Assembly: GCA_051294375.1 (NCBI GenBank)
Contig: CM119265.1
Span: 24,797,605-24,861,604, forward strand
Direction: 5' to 3'
Origin: Paraspadella gotoi
Lineage: Eukaryota; Chaetognatha
DNA length: 64,000 bases
The position numbers and the translations under genes were made by a program. Positions within the stretch are counted from its first letter, which is position 1, and every line of letters begins with the position of its first letter. The notes beneath the pieces were generated by a model. It searched no databases and was not told the origin of the DNA. It worked only from the letters and a program-made list of their open reading frames with translations. This document shows, piece after piece, positions 33,462 through 45,041 of this stretch.

Positions 33462-36036
33462 CTAAGCAATGTTTACGTCTTCGACAGCGACATTGCTCAG
33501 ACAATCAAGAAGATCCAACGAAAAGATGAACTTAAATGGTGAGACTTCGCCCACATCTTCGCCTTCGCCGTCGCCGTCGCCCTCTTCGCCGTCGCCGTCG
33601 CCCTCTTCGCCGCAACTTCCTTCATCGCCTTCGTCTTCGCCTCTAGAAACTTTAAATTTCTTCGGCGACTTCTTGCGATCATCATCATCATCATCCTTCC
33701 CTCTTTTCTCCGCTCGAATCTCTTCCACGCTTCCGTCCAATTGGGGAACGACATTTTGTTGGAGCGTTTCCTCCGTCGGACTTTGAATCCCAATCGGTTC
33801 GTCGGAGGGTCGATGGGCATCGAGCTCTTCGGAGGAGGAAGAGGAAGCCGAGGCGGTTGAGGGATGCCTCTCGAAACTTTTGGTTTCGCCGGATTTTTTA
33901 AAGCTTTTTTTGATTTGAAAGGAGATCGCTTTGCCGAAGAGAGAGTTGATCCAGTGCTCGCAATTTTTTTTGATAAGATGGTAGCTTACTTTGACACTCT
34001 CAGGGCATTCGCAATTCCTTTGAGACCCTCCGCAGGTGCACTCCTCCGATGGATCGCACTTGCATTTTCTGCATCTGAAAATGAATTATGTGTGCATAAG
34101 CGCTAAGTGTATCCATGATTTCTTTATCCCCTCTAGCATCTATGAGACTTGTCCTGTGCTGGGCACCAGGCTTGCGAGGTCGCCCCAAAGGCGGTTGACG
34201 GCCGTCCTCATGCTTCTCGTAGGGTTGGGATTGAACCCACGACAGCCCGCCGCTAAAAAAAATTCGTCATTTGCAAACTTGTGAAAATTTTTTCTGTAGT
34301 ATTCTCCCACGCAGGATTCCTCCCACATGGGATTCCTCCCACAACAGATTCTTCCCACACGGGATTCCTCCCATGTTGGACGAATTCCCATGTTGGACGA
34401 ATCTCGCGTGTAAGGAATCCCGTGTGGGAGGAATCTCGTGTGGGAGGAACCCTGTGGGAGGAATCCCATGTGGGCAGAATCCTGTGTGGGAGGAAATCCG
34501 TGGGAGGAATCCTGTGTGGGAGGAATCCCATATGGGAGGAATCCTGCATAGGAGGAATACCATGTGGAAGGAATCCCGCATGGGAGGAATCACCCATGGG
34601 AGGAATCCCGCATGGGAGGCATCCCCTGTGGGAGGAATCCCATGTGGGAGGAATCCCGTATGAAAGAAATTCTATGTGGAGGAATCTCGTGTCGGAGGAA
34701 TCCCGTGTGGGAGGAATTCCATGAGGAGGAATCCCATGTGGGAGGAATTCCTTTGGGAGGAATCGCGCGGGAGGAATCCCGTGTGGGAGCAATCCGTGTG
34801 GGAGGAATCCCATGGGGAGGAATCCCGCCTTGGGGGTGTGGCGAAACCCTCAAGCCAGGTTCCAAGCCCAGGACCCGTTCCATAGCTACTAAAGGGGGTT
34901 ATAGAAGTTACGGATAGTCATCTTCAGCCCACTTAGCGCCTTATCCACAGTTGTTAAGACTTAAGTACTCGTAATATATTCCAACGTTCTTTAAATGTAT
35001 ATACCGACAAACGATTGATTCGAAAGCCCTTTGGATGATTTTCTTTCGGACTTTTTCTTCTTTTCTGTACGGGACGGAATCGTAATGACCGTTCACTTTA
35101 AATACGACGCCATCGTTCACCATTTCTTGTGTGACTGTCAGAGTTCGTTCACGAAATATCGCCTTCGCCGGATATTTTTTCCCACCTGAGAAGTAGAAAT
35201 TAGGGATTTTAACGTAAGAAGTTAACTGCCACAGTGCCACACGAATGAAAATAAACGAACTGCCTTTTCAATACGCACAGCTAGTAGAAAAGCTTAAGCT
35301 TTTATCTTCATGTTTCCTTTCAGCTTCACCTGGGATAGAAAATTCAGCGACGTTGACCAAAAATCACTCTTTCACCGGTGACAGGAATTCTAGCCGATGA
35401 TGTGACCAGAGCATGATGATAGTATTCTCTGCCGAATCCCTTCTTTTTTTATCACGATGTGGTCTCCTGTTATTAGCCATAGTCGATGAAATTTAAAAGC
35501 TTATGTATACAGCGTTAAAATAATCTATCATGAGCATTGATTTTAGTGTTAAAATTTTTTTTTTCAAAAATGCTTTCTTCTGAGAATACTCTCCTAATTA
35601 AAATTATTATATTATATTAGCATAAAAAGTTAAACAAGAAATATAATTACAGCTTTTAAAAATTCTTACGTTCTCAGTAAAAATATAAAAAACTGATAAA
35701 ATGATCAAATCATGAGCATAATCTTAAGAAAAGCATATTCCAGGACGTTTCTGCACCACACTAACTCGTCCACCTTTTAAACTTACCCTTTTGGAAAAAC
35801 GCTTTATTGGTTATAGAATTAAGTTTTCCCCATTTTATCTCAGATTCTATAATGTTTAATTTGTATAGCTTCTTCCCGTCCGTCGTCGTCACGTGTCCGT
35901 CTTCATGATGATGTTGATCGATCTCCGATCGACAATCATCGGAAACAGCAAAATTCGGTGAAGTTTTTTCGTCATCATTTTTTTCCTCCTCAATTAGGAA
36001 GTAAATATTTTGGGGTCCAGAAAACGCTCGAGCCAT
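33462..36036 (-). CDS. LRAT-domain-like protein with cysteine-rich insert
   Basis: Three minus-strand exons with agreeing phases: 36036-35787, 35185-35005, 34074-33462; 347 aa. The middle region 'VVFKVNGHYDSVPYRKEEKV' then 'RKKIIQRAFESI' resembles the LRAT/HRASLS segment before the catalytic helix. 'VSYHLIKKNCEHWINSLFGK' carries the hallmark NCEH motif with the presumed nucleophilic cysteine. Between them lies a 25-residue insert rich in C-x-C and C-x2-C ('CRCRKCKC', 'CTCGG', 'CEC'). The C-terminal ~190 residues are Ser-, Asp- and Glu/Gly-rich and end with a hydrophobic stretch ('FKFIFSLDLLDCL') like the tail anchor of some LRAT proteins. The usual N-terminal HW(A/G)xYxG segment with the catalytic histidine is not recognisable, so activity is doubtful. 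LRAT family enzymes are acyltransferases/phospholipases; the role here is inferred. Confidence 0.7.
34140..34290 (-). repeat. Possible tRNA-related repeat beside minisatellite
   Basis: On the minus strand GTGGGTTCAATCCCAACCC (34222-34240) fits a Pol III box B. No box A was found at the right distance. Possibly a SINE remnant. Confidence 0.3.
34301..34828. repeat. 16-bp minisatellite with internal orientation switch
   Basis: Unit GTGGGAGGAATCCCGT. From 34301 to about 34380 units run in reverse-complement orientation (GGATTCCTCCCACA). After a short spacer with two GTTGGACGAAT copies they run forward for about 26 units to 34828. It lies in the second intron of the LRAT-like gene. Because the unit lacks stop codons, all frames on both strands are open, producing false proteins. 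Confidence 0.95.
35480..35720 (-). repeat. Dispersed repeat B, copy 2
   Basis: The reverse complement matches 10110-10240 and 9555-9690, but here the two parts are adjacent. It lies in the first intron of the LRAT-like gene. Confidence 0.8.
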
Positions 36037-38493
36037 GATTATGGATTATCTAGATTTTGGAGCGGTGCAACATATATCCGAAGTTTGGAGGAGCACCGAT
36101 TGCTCGATGTTGTCCCTCCAACTTATCAACTTATCAACTTATCCAGCAAGATCAACAAAAGAGCAACGCCCAGTTTTACGACAGATGATTAAGTTTAATT
36201 TTCTCAAACTTTTCATAAATGTAATTTGAATGATTTTCATTCGCAATTGGCTTTCATAATCTGCCCGCCAGTCTCTATTTATTTTAAGGCACGTCTATGG
36301 AATCATCCATAACAACAAACAAGAAGTTCAGGATATTTTCGTAAAAAAAGTTTTAAAAATAAAAAAAGATAAATAGATTAAAATTTAAATAGAATAATGA
36401 AAAATCAGGGAGACGCCAGAAAAAGTTTAGAAGAGAGAGAGAGTGGGAAAAAAGAAAAGATAGAAACTCATAAAGGAAAAAAAGAAAAGAAGGGACAGCG
36501 ACAAAATTTTGAGAAGTGATAAAAAGTGGTTTAGGAAAAAAGAGAGGTAAGGGAAAAAGAGAGGTAAGGGATAAGGGTGTCGGGAAAATAGAGGAAGGAA
36601 AAAGGGTAAGGGGTCCACTCGACTCGCGAGATCAGTTTCTATTTTTCCTCGCGCGCGGAGATCAAATCAGTTGAGTAAATACGCGACTCGTGTTTTTCGA
36701 CATGAAGACGTCCGCGTGAAGGGTGGGAGGGGGGAGGCGGGAGCGAGCGTTGAGCCGTGAGGTGGGGCGGTGAGGGTCTCGACGGGAGTGTGGAAATGGA
36801 TGGGAAAGGGAGAGATAAAAAAGACGACAAAACAAAAAAAGCCTAAAGGGAAATCCAAAGGAAGAAAGAAAAAGGAAAATAGGAAAAAGAGCAAGAAAAA
36901 ATAAATAAAATGGAAAAAAAAAAAAGACAAAAAAAGAAGCTAGAATATTATTTATTAAATGCTAGAAAATTGTAAATTATCTCCTAGTACATCTTCCATT
37001 ACTAATTATCATAATATTTTATTTAAAAACATATTAATCGTTCTTTTTCAGCCAGACAGACAGACCGACCGAGGCCGAGGCTGAGCCGGAAAGAAAGCGG
37101 GTTTTCCGTGCGGCATTTAGAAATCTGGAATGAAAGTAAATCAACTCGTGTCAGAAAGAAAATGAGAGGTGGAATGTTGGAATAAAGGAAAACGGGGGAA
37201 GAAGAAGATAAATCCCGTTATGGAACATGACGGAAAGTTAATTGGCTCAAAAGGAAATTATAAAAACTCGTTAGCAGTGAAAAGATATGAAGGAAATCTC
37301 ACGCGCATCGACAAAAGAAGCCAATCGCTGGCTTCATTCCTTTTCTCCTTTATTATGTGAATTGTATAATTGGGCATTTGTTTCATACGATAGACGTGCA
37401 TCTGAAAGTTTTAAAGTTTCAATGCGCGTGTTTACTCGTCTGTTACAGTTACTTCTATTTTTCATAATGAAAGTGAAAAGAAATTGACAACCAGCGACTA
37501 ATACATTACTATACACAACAATAATTCGTTGATAAAATAGTAACGCAGAGGAGAAAATATCCGGAAATGGAAGGCGCTCCTCGTGCGTGCCTTTCGTCTC
37601 AAAATTTGTGTCCCAAATCTTTTTTGCTTTTCGTTTGTTGGCGTCGTCGTTTGCCATCGTCGTCGTCGTCTTGGCGTCGACTTCCATGTGGCTTTCAACT
37701 TAAGTATCAGCTTCTAGCTTTGAACTTTAGTAACTTTAATCAATGTTTAGAAACCTTAGTATCAACCAAGTTTCAGAGCTAGAGCGACCTCACTTTCCAT
37801 TTTCTCGTAACGAAAACTGAAAAGTCATGGTAATCTAAATCATGTCTTTAGTATTTAGTAAAATATTTAGTAAAAAAAATTCAAAAGGGCGTAAATAAAA
37901 TTCACTTTGATCCGCGCATCAATTGCCAGTGTTCATTTGTCTGATTCGGAATCCATCGTCGTTGATCCGCAGTTTGTCACGCCATCCTCCTCCTCCTCCG
38001 CCCCCGCTGTACCTGCTGCTCCCGCCGTCTCCGCTGATGCTGCTTTCGCTGTTTCTTCTGCTGCAGTTCTTGTTGTTGTTGTGATGAAAATAAATTTGTA
38101 CCCTCCCCCAGGAAGAAAATAAAATAAAAACTCCTTCTTGTTAGTATGTTAATAAATAATGTTATCTAAATAATAATTTGAGGACATTAAAAGTCGCCTA
38201 TAAATTAGGTTTTATGTCCTTATCTATTCAATTCTTTTTTTTCTAAAACCATTCCAGTTGTTTTGATTTGACTATTCTGTCTGCAGAATCCCGTCGATTT
38301 TCAAAATGTATCAGCGTTGGGGTCATTACGCCGACACCTCCTTACGATTTCCGCGGTAACCGTTCACAAAATTGCACCCTGACGTTTTTCGGTTCCTCAA
38401 TCTATGAAACACTTGTGAACTGCTCATGGCTTCCCGTCTCAGGACAACGCCCTCTTGCGGATTGACGAACGGCATTTGACGACAGCTTACGCG
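36037..38493. other. Intergenic between divergent LRAT-like gene and DIS3L; no gene seen
   Basis: Purine-rich DNA (36400-36620, 36800-36930), AT-rich DNA, and short open stretches at 37055-37185 and 37913-38100 without family match or splice context. Shared upstream region of two divergently transcribed genes. Confidence 0.5.
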
Positions 38494-41400
38494 ATGATTC
38501 GTAAGGAACGCCTCGTCCGCGTCAAGAAGCAGCTGACACGCGGCGCCATCGTCAGCGTCCGCGAACTCTACCTCCGTGACGACATCCCCTGCCGGTCCCT
38601 CCTCTGCCCGCACTCTTGCCCGGACTTTCTCCCGGCCCCCCGTCTCCCGCCCGACGCCACCCACTATCTCGTACCCGATGCCGGAGTGGCCAAGGATTTC
38701 CTTGAGGTGTTGGAGCTCCCTTTCCTTCAGCGCCAACCCGTCCTTTTCTTCCAAACTGTTGCAAGCGCCGTCCAGTTCGAGGGCGGGCGTCGTCAGTACA
38801 ATCGTCTCAAGGCTTTGCTCGCCGACGACTCTCGCCCGACCGCTCTCTTCCTCAACGAGTTTCACCGACGAACTTACCTTGATCGACGGGCGGGAGAACC
38901 CTTATCCGCCTGGCAGTCGCGGATTCTCTATCACGGCGTCTCTTGGTACCACGCCCATCTGTCGGAGCGTGTGCCCCTTGTAGTTTTGTCCCAGGACCCG
39001 GAGTTGGCGTCGTTGCGCGCGTGCGAGACGATCGGCGTCTTCGTCATGCCCGTCGCCAACTACTTGAGGGACTTTTGGACGGACGAGCGAGAAGCTTTGG
39101 ACCTCTTCCAGTCGCTCGCCAACTCCGTCGCCGAAGCAAAGAACAAAGAGAAAGACTTCAAGGGACATTTGCCCGAACAGGCGCTCAACGCCGGGCTGAA
39201 GAGCGGGCGATACATACAGGGGGTTTTACAGGTTTGGCATGATAATATAGTTAATAGCTAGTCTCATAGCCAGTTTCAGGTTATTTTGCTAGTTGCCTAA
39301 GCTAAGGCGAATGGATATGTGTTTACCTTTTACCACTTTTGTAAAGAGAGATCAAGGCCTTTGTGTGGAGACTTTCTCGATGAGAAGCAAGAGGTAGGAG
39401 AGTCGAGTTTTAGGTGTGAGAGAGGAGTGAGGAAAGATCCCTGAGAGGTTCCTTTTATATTCTCCCAAGACCGCACAACATCATCAGCTCACGTTGAGCG
39501 CTCAACGCCGTCATGGTGTAACAACGCCCATACGGACGACGACGATGCTCGCCCACGAAATCCGTGATTTGATTGGCCCGTCAGAATTATCCTACTTTTT
39601 TACCCGTTTTAACTTCCCCCATAAATTAAATAAGTCTGGCAAGGTCTTGGTCTAGTATGGTCTAGGTCTGGCATGGTTTTGGTCTGGCATTATTATTACA
39701 AATGTTTTCTTTTTCAGGTGAACAAGTACAACGCCGCCAACGAGGCCTACGTCCGCCGGGTTGGAGTGTCCGGCAAGAGCGACGATCAGCAGACAGACGT
39801 CTTGGTGACGGGCAAAGACCGCAACCGAGCCATCCACGGCGACACCGTCGTCGTGGAACTCTTGCCCGAATCTCAGTGGCGCTGCAAGTCCAGCGCCATC
39901 GTCGACCCTGGCGAGGGCGTCGTCTCCCCGGCGTCAGAGGCGGAAGACGCCGCGACGCCGGTCGGAAAGGGCGTGCCTACTGGACGCGTGCTCGGGATTG
40001 TATCTCGAAGTTCGAGGGACTTCGTCGCCACGTTTTCGCAGGAAGACGAGGGAGTGAGCGGACGGAAAACAGGTCTCATTTAATCTGTTTAAATTAATTG
40101 AATGAACTCAAAGAGTTCTTTTATTAAATTCTTTTACTGTTATTTCTTTTTTACTTTCTATCCTCTCTCTTCAGGGAAAGTACTCGTCATTCCGTTCGAC
40201 TATCGAATTCCCAAGATTCGAATTTCCACGAGTCAAAAGGAGAAATTAAAAAAAGAGCGAATCGTCGTACGCGTGGACGGGTGGGATCTCGACTCCAACT
40301 ACCCCTCGGGTCATTTTGTGAGGTAAGTTACTTATTAATAACTATTTTTAAGTCACAGATCTTAATTATTTTTCCGATCCATCAAGATCCCTGGGTCCGA
40401 TCGGCGGCCTCGAAACGGAAATAGCGACGATCATGATCGAGAACGAACTCCCCGTCAGCGGCGCCTTCTCCGAGGGAATCCTCAAAGAGCTGCCGGCGTC
40501 GTCTTCCCGGTTGGCGGCCGACTCCGCCGAAGCGGCTCGTCGACGCGATCTCCGCCACTCTCACCTCATCTTCTCGATCGACCCGCGCGACTGCGAGGAC
40601 GTCGACGACACCTTGAGCGTACGAGAATTACCCAACGGGAACTTGGAACTCGGCGTTCACATCGCTGACGTGACGTATTTCGTTAAACCGGGTTCTCTAA
40701 CCGATTTGGAGGCCAAGGCCAGGTCGACCACGGTCTACTTGGCCGACCGACGCTACGACATGTTGCCGCCCGTTTTGAGGTGCGAAGAGGAGTTGAAGGA
40801 TATGAAATCTATTTTTTCATTCTTTTTTTCCATTTCATTTTGTATCTTTTTTCCGTTTTCCATAACGTCTCCTGTCCGCTTTTATGCTTTTGTAATCTTG
40901 TTTGATTTTGCCCGTTTGATACACTCCGGTTTATTTTTTCACACTTTCACTGTCATTCCTTTTCATTTCTCAGCGCGGACCTCTGCTCTCTCCTTTCGGG
41001 CGTTGACCGTTTCGCCGTCTCCGTCCTCTGGGAGATCGACGCCCGCACCCTCGAGGTCGTGGACGTCTGGTTCGGGCGAAGCCTCATCCGCTCCAAGTAC
41101 AAACTCTACTACGAACTCGCGCAGGAGATTCTCGACGGCGCCGACGACGAGCACATCGTCAAGAACGTCCCGGGTGAACGGAAGAGGGATGAGTGGAAGA
41201 GGAAAAGAGAATGGAGGAGAGAAAATTTGCTAAATGCATCGCACACGATGTTGGCACCAAAAATAAAACATAATTTTCCCTTCCTTCATCTTCTCCAGAG
41301 CTTTCCGACCACGCCGTTGACGACTGGTGGTCCCAAGGCCCCGTCATCGAGGACATCCGCAAAACTCTTCGCCAACTGACGCGAATCGCCAAAACGATTC

Positions 41401-42671
41401 AGAACCGACGCGTCGCCGGAGGCGCCCTGGAACTCGAAGGCGTCGAGGTCCGCGTTCAAATCAGCCGAAAGGACGACGCGGATTCCGGCGACGGCGCCGC
41501 GAAGATCGAGGATCTGGTCCCCAAGCAGCCTTTGCAGATTCACGAGACGGTCGCCGAGTGCATGATCTTCGCCAACCACTGGGTCGCCAAGAAAATCCAT
41601 TCTGCTTTTCCCCACTGTAGCTTGCTGCGCCACCACCCGTTACCGCGGCAGGAGAATTTCCAAAGCCTCACCAAGTGCGCTTCATCGCGCGGCTTCTCCG
41701 TCCGCACGGATTCGGCCAAGACGCTGGCGGCGTCGCTGAATCGTGCCGTCGATTCCGACGACCCGGAGGTCAACCGCATCCTGCGCCAATTGGCGACGCA
41801 CGCGATGAGCGTCGCTGCTTATTTCTCCACGGGCAGCGTTTCTCGCGATCAATTTTTTCACTACGGTCTCGCGTTGGGATTTTATACTCACTTTACTTCG
41901 CCTATAAGACGATACGCAGACGTGGTCGTGCACCGGCTGCTGCTGGCCGCCGTCGAAAACTGCGGCAGCGGCGTCGCCGGAACGGAATCTCAAATCGGCA
42001 ACAGAGATCTCCAATCCACGGCCGTCCACATCAACCGGAAACATCGCGCGGCTCAGAACGCCCAAAGGGAGAGCGTGGAATTATTCCAGGCCAAATTCTT
42101 TGCCTCCCTCGACTCGAGCGACGAGCGACGTCTCGCCGACGCCGTCGTCTATGGCGTTCGATCCAACGGCGTCCTCGTCTTTGTCCCGCGCTATGGCGTA
42201 AAGGGCGCCGTCTATCTCGTCGATAAAAACGGCAACGTCGCCCACGTTTCGAACGGCGTCGCCTCGTGGACGTCGGGTCGCGTCACTGTCGACGCCGTCT
42301 CCTTCACCGTCCACGCCGCCTTCTCCACCGCTCCGCGCGTTTACCGAATTTTCGATCACGTGACCGTCTCCATCTCGGCGCGCGATTCCTTCGCCCACGC
42401 CCCATCCCTCGTCCTTTCTCTCGTGGACGATCGATCACGCTTCGGCGGATTCGAAGATGCCTCCGCAGTCAAGTCGGACATTATAGATCACGTGACGACG
42501 GAAGACGCTGAAATGGAGGCGTTCCGGTCGACGACGAAGGACTTGAAGGAAGCCTTCTCGTCTCCGGACGCGGAGCTCGAAGAATTGGAGAGGCTCTACG
42601 GGAACACGGAACCAGAAAAAAGCTTTTATCATCTCATAAACAGATTCAAAAATCTCCCGCTACAAATTTGA
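38494..42671 (+). CDS. DIS3L: DIS3-like exosome 3'-5' exoribonuclease
   Basis: Six exons in phase: 38494-39231, 39718-40072, 40175-40322, 40387-40779, 40974-41173, 41299-42671; 1068 aa (human DIS3L about 1054). ATG 38494 gives an N-terminus ('[13 protein letters not shown]') equal in length to the vertebrate protein up to 'REHYLR'-like '[11 protein letters not shown]'. Domains are a PIN-like domain (~1-190) with the cysteine-rich '[11 protein letters not shown]', cold-shock domains with '[16 protein letters not shown]' and '[10 protein letters not shown]', then the RNB domain. The four catalytic aspartates lie in '[17 protein letters not shown]' (residues ~477-491). '[19 protein letters not shown]' is another conserved RNB motif, followed by an S1-like domain. 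Closest to DIS3L rather than nuclear DIS3 or DIS3L2. It degrades RNA 3'-5' with the cytoplasmic exosome. Confidence 0.96.
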
Positions 42672-42804
42672 CCGCGAATTTTTTCATATTTAACTGTTCG
42701 GCCGAACTTGTGTGCCTTTCGAATCATTCCACTCGTTATTACATAAATATATCGTTGTTTTTAAAAAGTTAAATTGTTATTTATTTTGTTTTTACACAGT
42801 GCAA

Positions 42805-42810
42805 TAAAAA
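42805..42810 (+). terminator. Polyadenylation signal AATAAA after DIS3L
   Basis: Located 134 nt after the DIS3L stop and about 86 nt before the next start codon. Confidence 0.5.
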
Positions 42811-42895
42811 ACATAAGTTGTTTTTTTTTCAAAGGGTGCCTCTCTTTTCTTGCGCGAGCGACAATCAAAAAATAAATAATCAATTCCGTCTAACC

Positions 42896-43898
42896 ATGAC
42901 TTCCCAACGTTTTCCTCTGCACCGTCTCGTTGCGACGCTTGGATTCGTTACCATGGTAAAACATTGATAGAAGTTGAAAAAAGTAAAATGTGAGTTTATG
43001 TAAGTCTTACTTATTGTATTTTCTAGGTCCATCTGACAAGCGGCATTGAATTGAGCAATGATCTTCCCGAGCATCCGACTCAATTCAAAGATCGATCTCT
43101 CATTCCTTTGTTGGTGCCCGATCCGCAGGTTAGGGCAAAAGCATTATAATATTTTCTCCTTTTCACTTTCCCCTTTTACCTTTTTTGCCCCTTTTCATTT
43201 TCTTTGTGTCTTTCTCCCTTATCCTTAAATTAACGTTGACCCGACAGCTGTTGTCGAGAGACCAATTAATCGCCAGTCGGCACCGGCCGATCGGGAACAG
43301 AACCGAGTTTCAACACGACGAGGACATCATGGCTGAAACTCGCAGAGGGGTGAGTCGGGTGGACAGAGGATACTAGTTGTAATGTTGTTAAAGCTAAAGG
43401 AATGTTCTTGTTAAAAAAGATTATTTAATGGCTAACTGATGAGTCAGTCCAATATCTCTATCTCTCTATTCTCTCCAAAAAATATGAAAACAATTGAATT
43501 CTCTGAGAGAGAGCTCTCGAGCTGAAGTAGAACCCAAGACAGAACTAAAATTTATCTCTTTGCTCTTTCTTCTCTTGTCGCTCGAAGAGGAAGAAGAATG
43601 GGTATCGCGATCGTTAATGGGGGAGAGAAATTGGGAATCCGATGGAATCTATTAGTCCCTCTATCTGAAAACCATTTTGTTTTCCTTTTTTTCCTCCCTC
43701 TCTCGAAAGCTCCGAAAAATGTTAGTCGATCAGCGGAAACGGGAGCACAACCTCAACTACTTGTTCATGCATAAGGATCGACTTGACAGCCCCACCTTCG
43801 AGAAGAACCTCGTGTCTAAAATGAAGAAGATGAAAAGTCGCGTCCATCACCTCTTGGATCTCGAACACGACGTCAAAGGAAAATCTAGGAATAACTGA
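42896..43898 (+). CDS. Small protein with N-terminal hydrophobic segment, unknown family
   Basis: Four exons, every intron in phase 0: 42896-42955, 43027-43128, 43248-43349, 43710-43898; 150 aa. The second and third exons are both 102 nt. The N-terminus 'MTSQRFPLHRLVATLGFVTM' is moderately hydrophobic and could be a weak signal peptide or anchor. The rest is hydrophilic; the C-terminal half is Lys/Arg/His-rich with likely helices ('LFMHKDRLDSPTFEKN', 'SKMKKMKSRVHHLLDLEHD'). I do not recognise the family. Clean splice sites (GT-AG) and codon use like its neighbours support it as a real gene. It starts 225 bp after the DIS3L stop on the same strand. Confidence 0.7.
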
Positions 43899-45041
43899 AA
43901 AAATAATTTATATACTAAAATGTTTAGTATAATGCTTCTTTTGAAGAGAAAAAATACTGACTAAAGCTTCACAAAAATCAATACTACTCTCGGGAGAACA
44001 TATAGCCGACTTTTGCGTGACGAGAGCTGGAAATATCCTTGTTTAGCTAGGGTTGGAGGATATCGTCCTTTAAAAGATTCAACCATATCCCCCCGAATAT
44101 GTGTACGAGTTTTGATTCGTCTTTTGTACGCGTTTTCCATCGGCCCTTTATATATTTCTTTATTTTACATAATTAGCTACATTTCGAGCCGTACATCAAA
44201 AGTTAATATCCTAGTGCTACAAAATCCAGTTTTTCTATATTTTGATGTTTTTAATGTATCTGTATTTTCCTTTTACTTTGGACTTGATATTGCCCTACCA
44301 TAATGTGATTGTAAATCCTAAAGCTTGATCGCTCTTCCTCTGTCGTCCTAGTTGCCTTTTTCTTTGCAAAAGTGGGCTCTCCCACTAGATTTTATTTATT
44401 GATAAAGATTTAATATTTATTATTTACTGAACTGGGAATTACTACCAAACCTTGGTACTTAGCTTTAAAGTTTGTCGTATTTACTTTAATATCCGTCTCC
44501 TTGTGTATACATTACATCTTATGCATGCTAAATTGATGGTTTCGTGGTTTGAGTGATCCTATAAAGAAAAACATTGTCCATGTGTAGAATTTAGTTTTTT
44601 CCGATGATTGTCATATCAAAAACGTAACCAAAAAATGTTTTACAAACCCCTAGTGATGCTTTATATTGAGCACACTTTGTGCACTCTATGAGTGGTGGAA
44701 TTTTTTGATTCAATATAAGTTACTGATTTCGAAATGTATACCGATGGTGTCCCTTTTTAAACAGTGACTATTTTCTAGTCAAGTACTCTAAATTATTTTG
44801 TTTTTATTGTGTTACATTTATTTTTTAAAACGTCCGCTACATTCTTTTTCGATATTATCATTTTAACTCAACCAATTAGTTTTTCTTTTAAAACCACTGT
44901 TTTCGATCTCTCTTTCTCTACTAGTCAGCGTTAGATTAAAAATATTACGTGAAATATGATAGAAACCTCGGGCTAAATTATGAACATAACTCCCGCTCGG
45001 GAAGATAAAATGCTCCCCCACTCGCCGCAACGATCGAAATA
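43899..45041. other. AT-rich intergenic DNA, no gene seen
   Basis: No exon-like sequence on either strand. Presumed 3' end of the small-protein gene and promoter of the PX-domain gene. Confidence 0.6.

Noticed and set aside
34253-34917. Long overlapping open frames on both strands rich in Gly-Ile-Pro-Cys or Ile-Pro-Pro repeats
   Set aside because: Produced by the 16-bp minisatellite, whose unit has no stop in any frame; no splice or family support.
37913-38122. Ala/Val/Ser-rich open frame, or minus-strand Gly-rich tail
   Set aside because: Short, compositionally biased (TCC/GCT repeats) and no neighbouring exon in phase.
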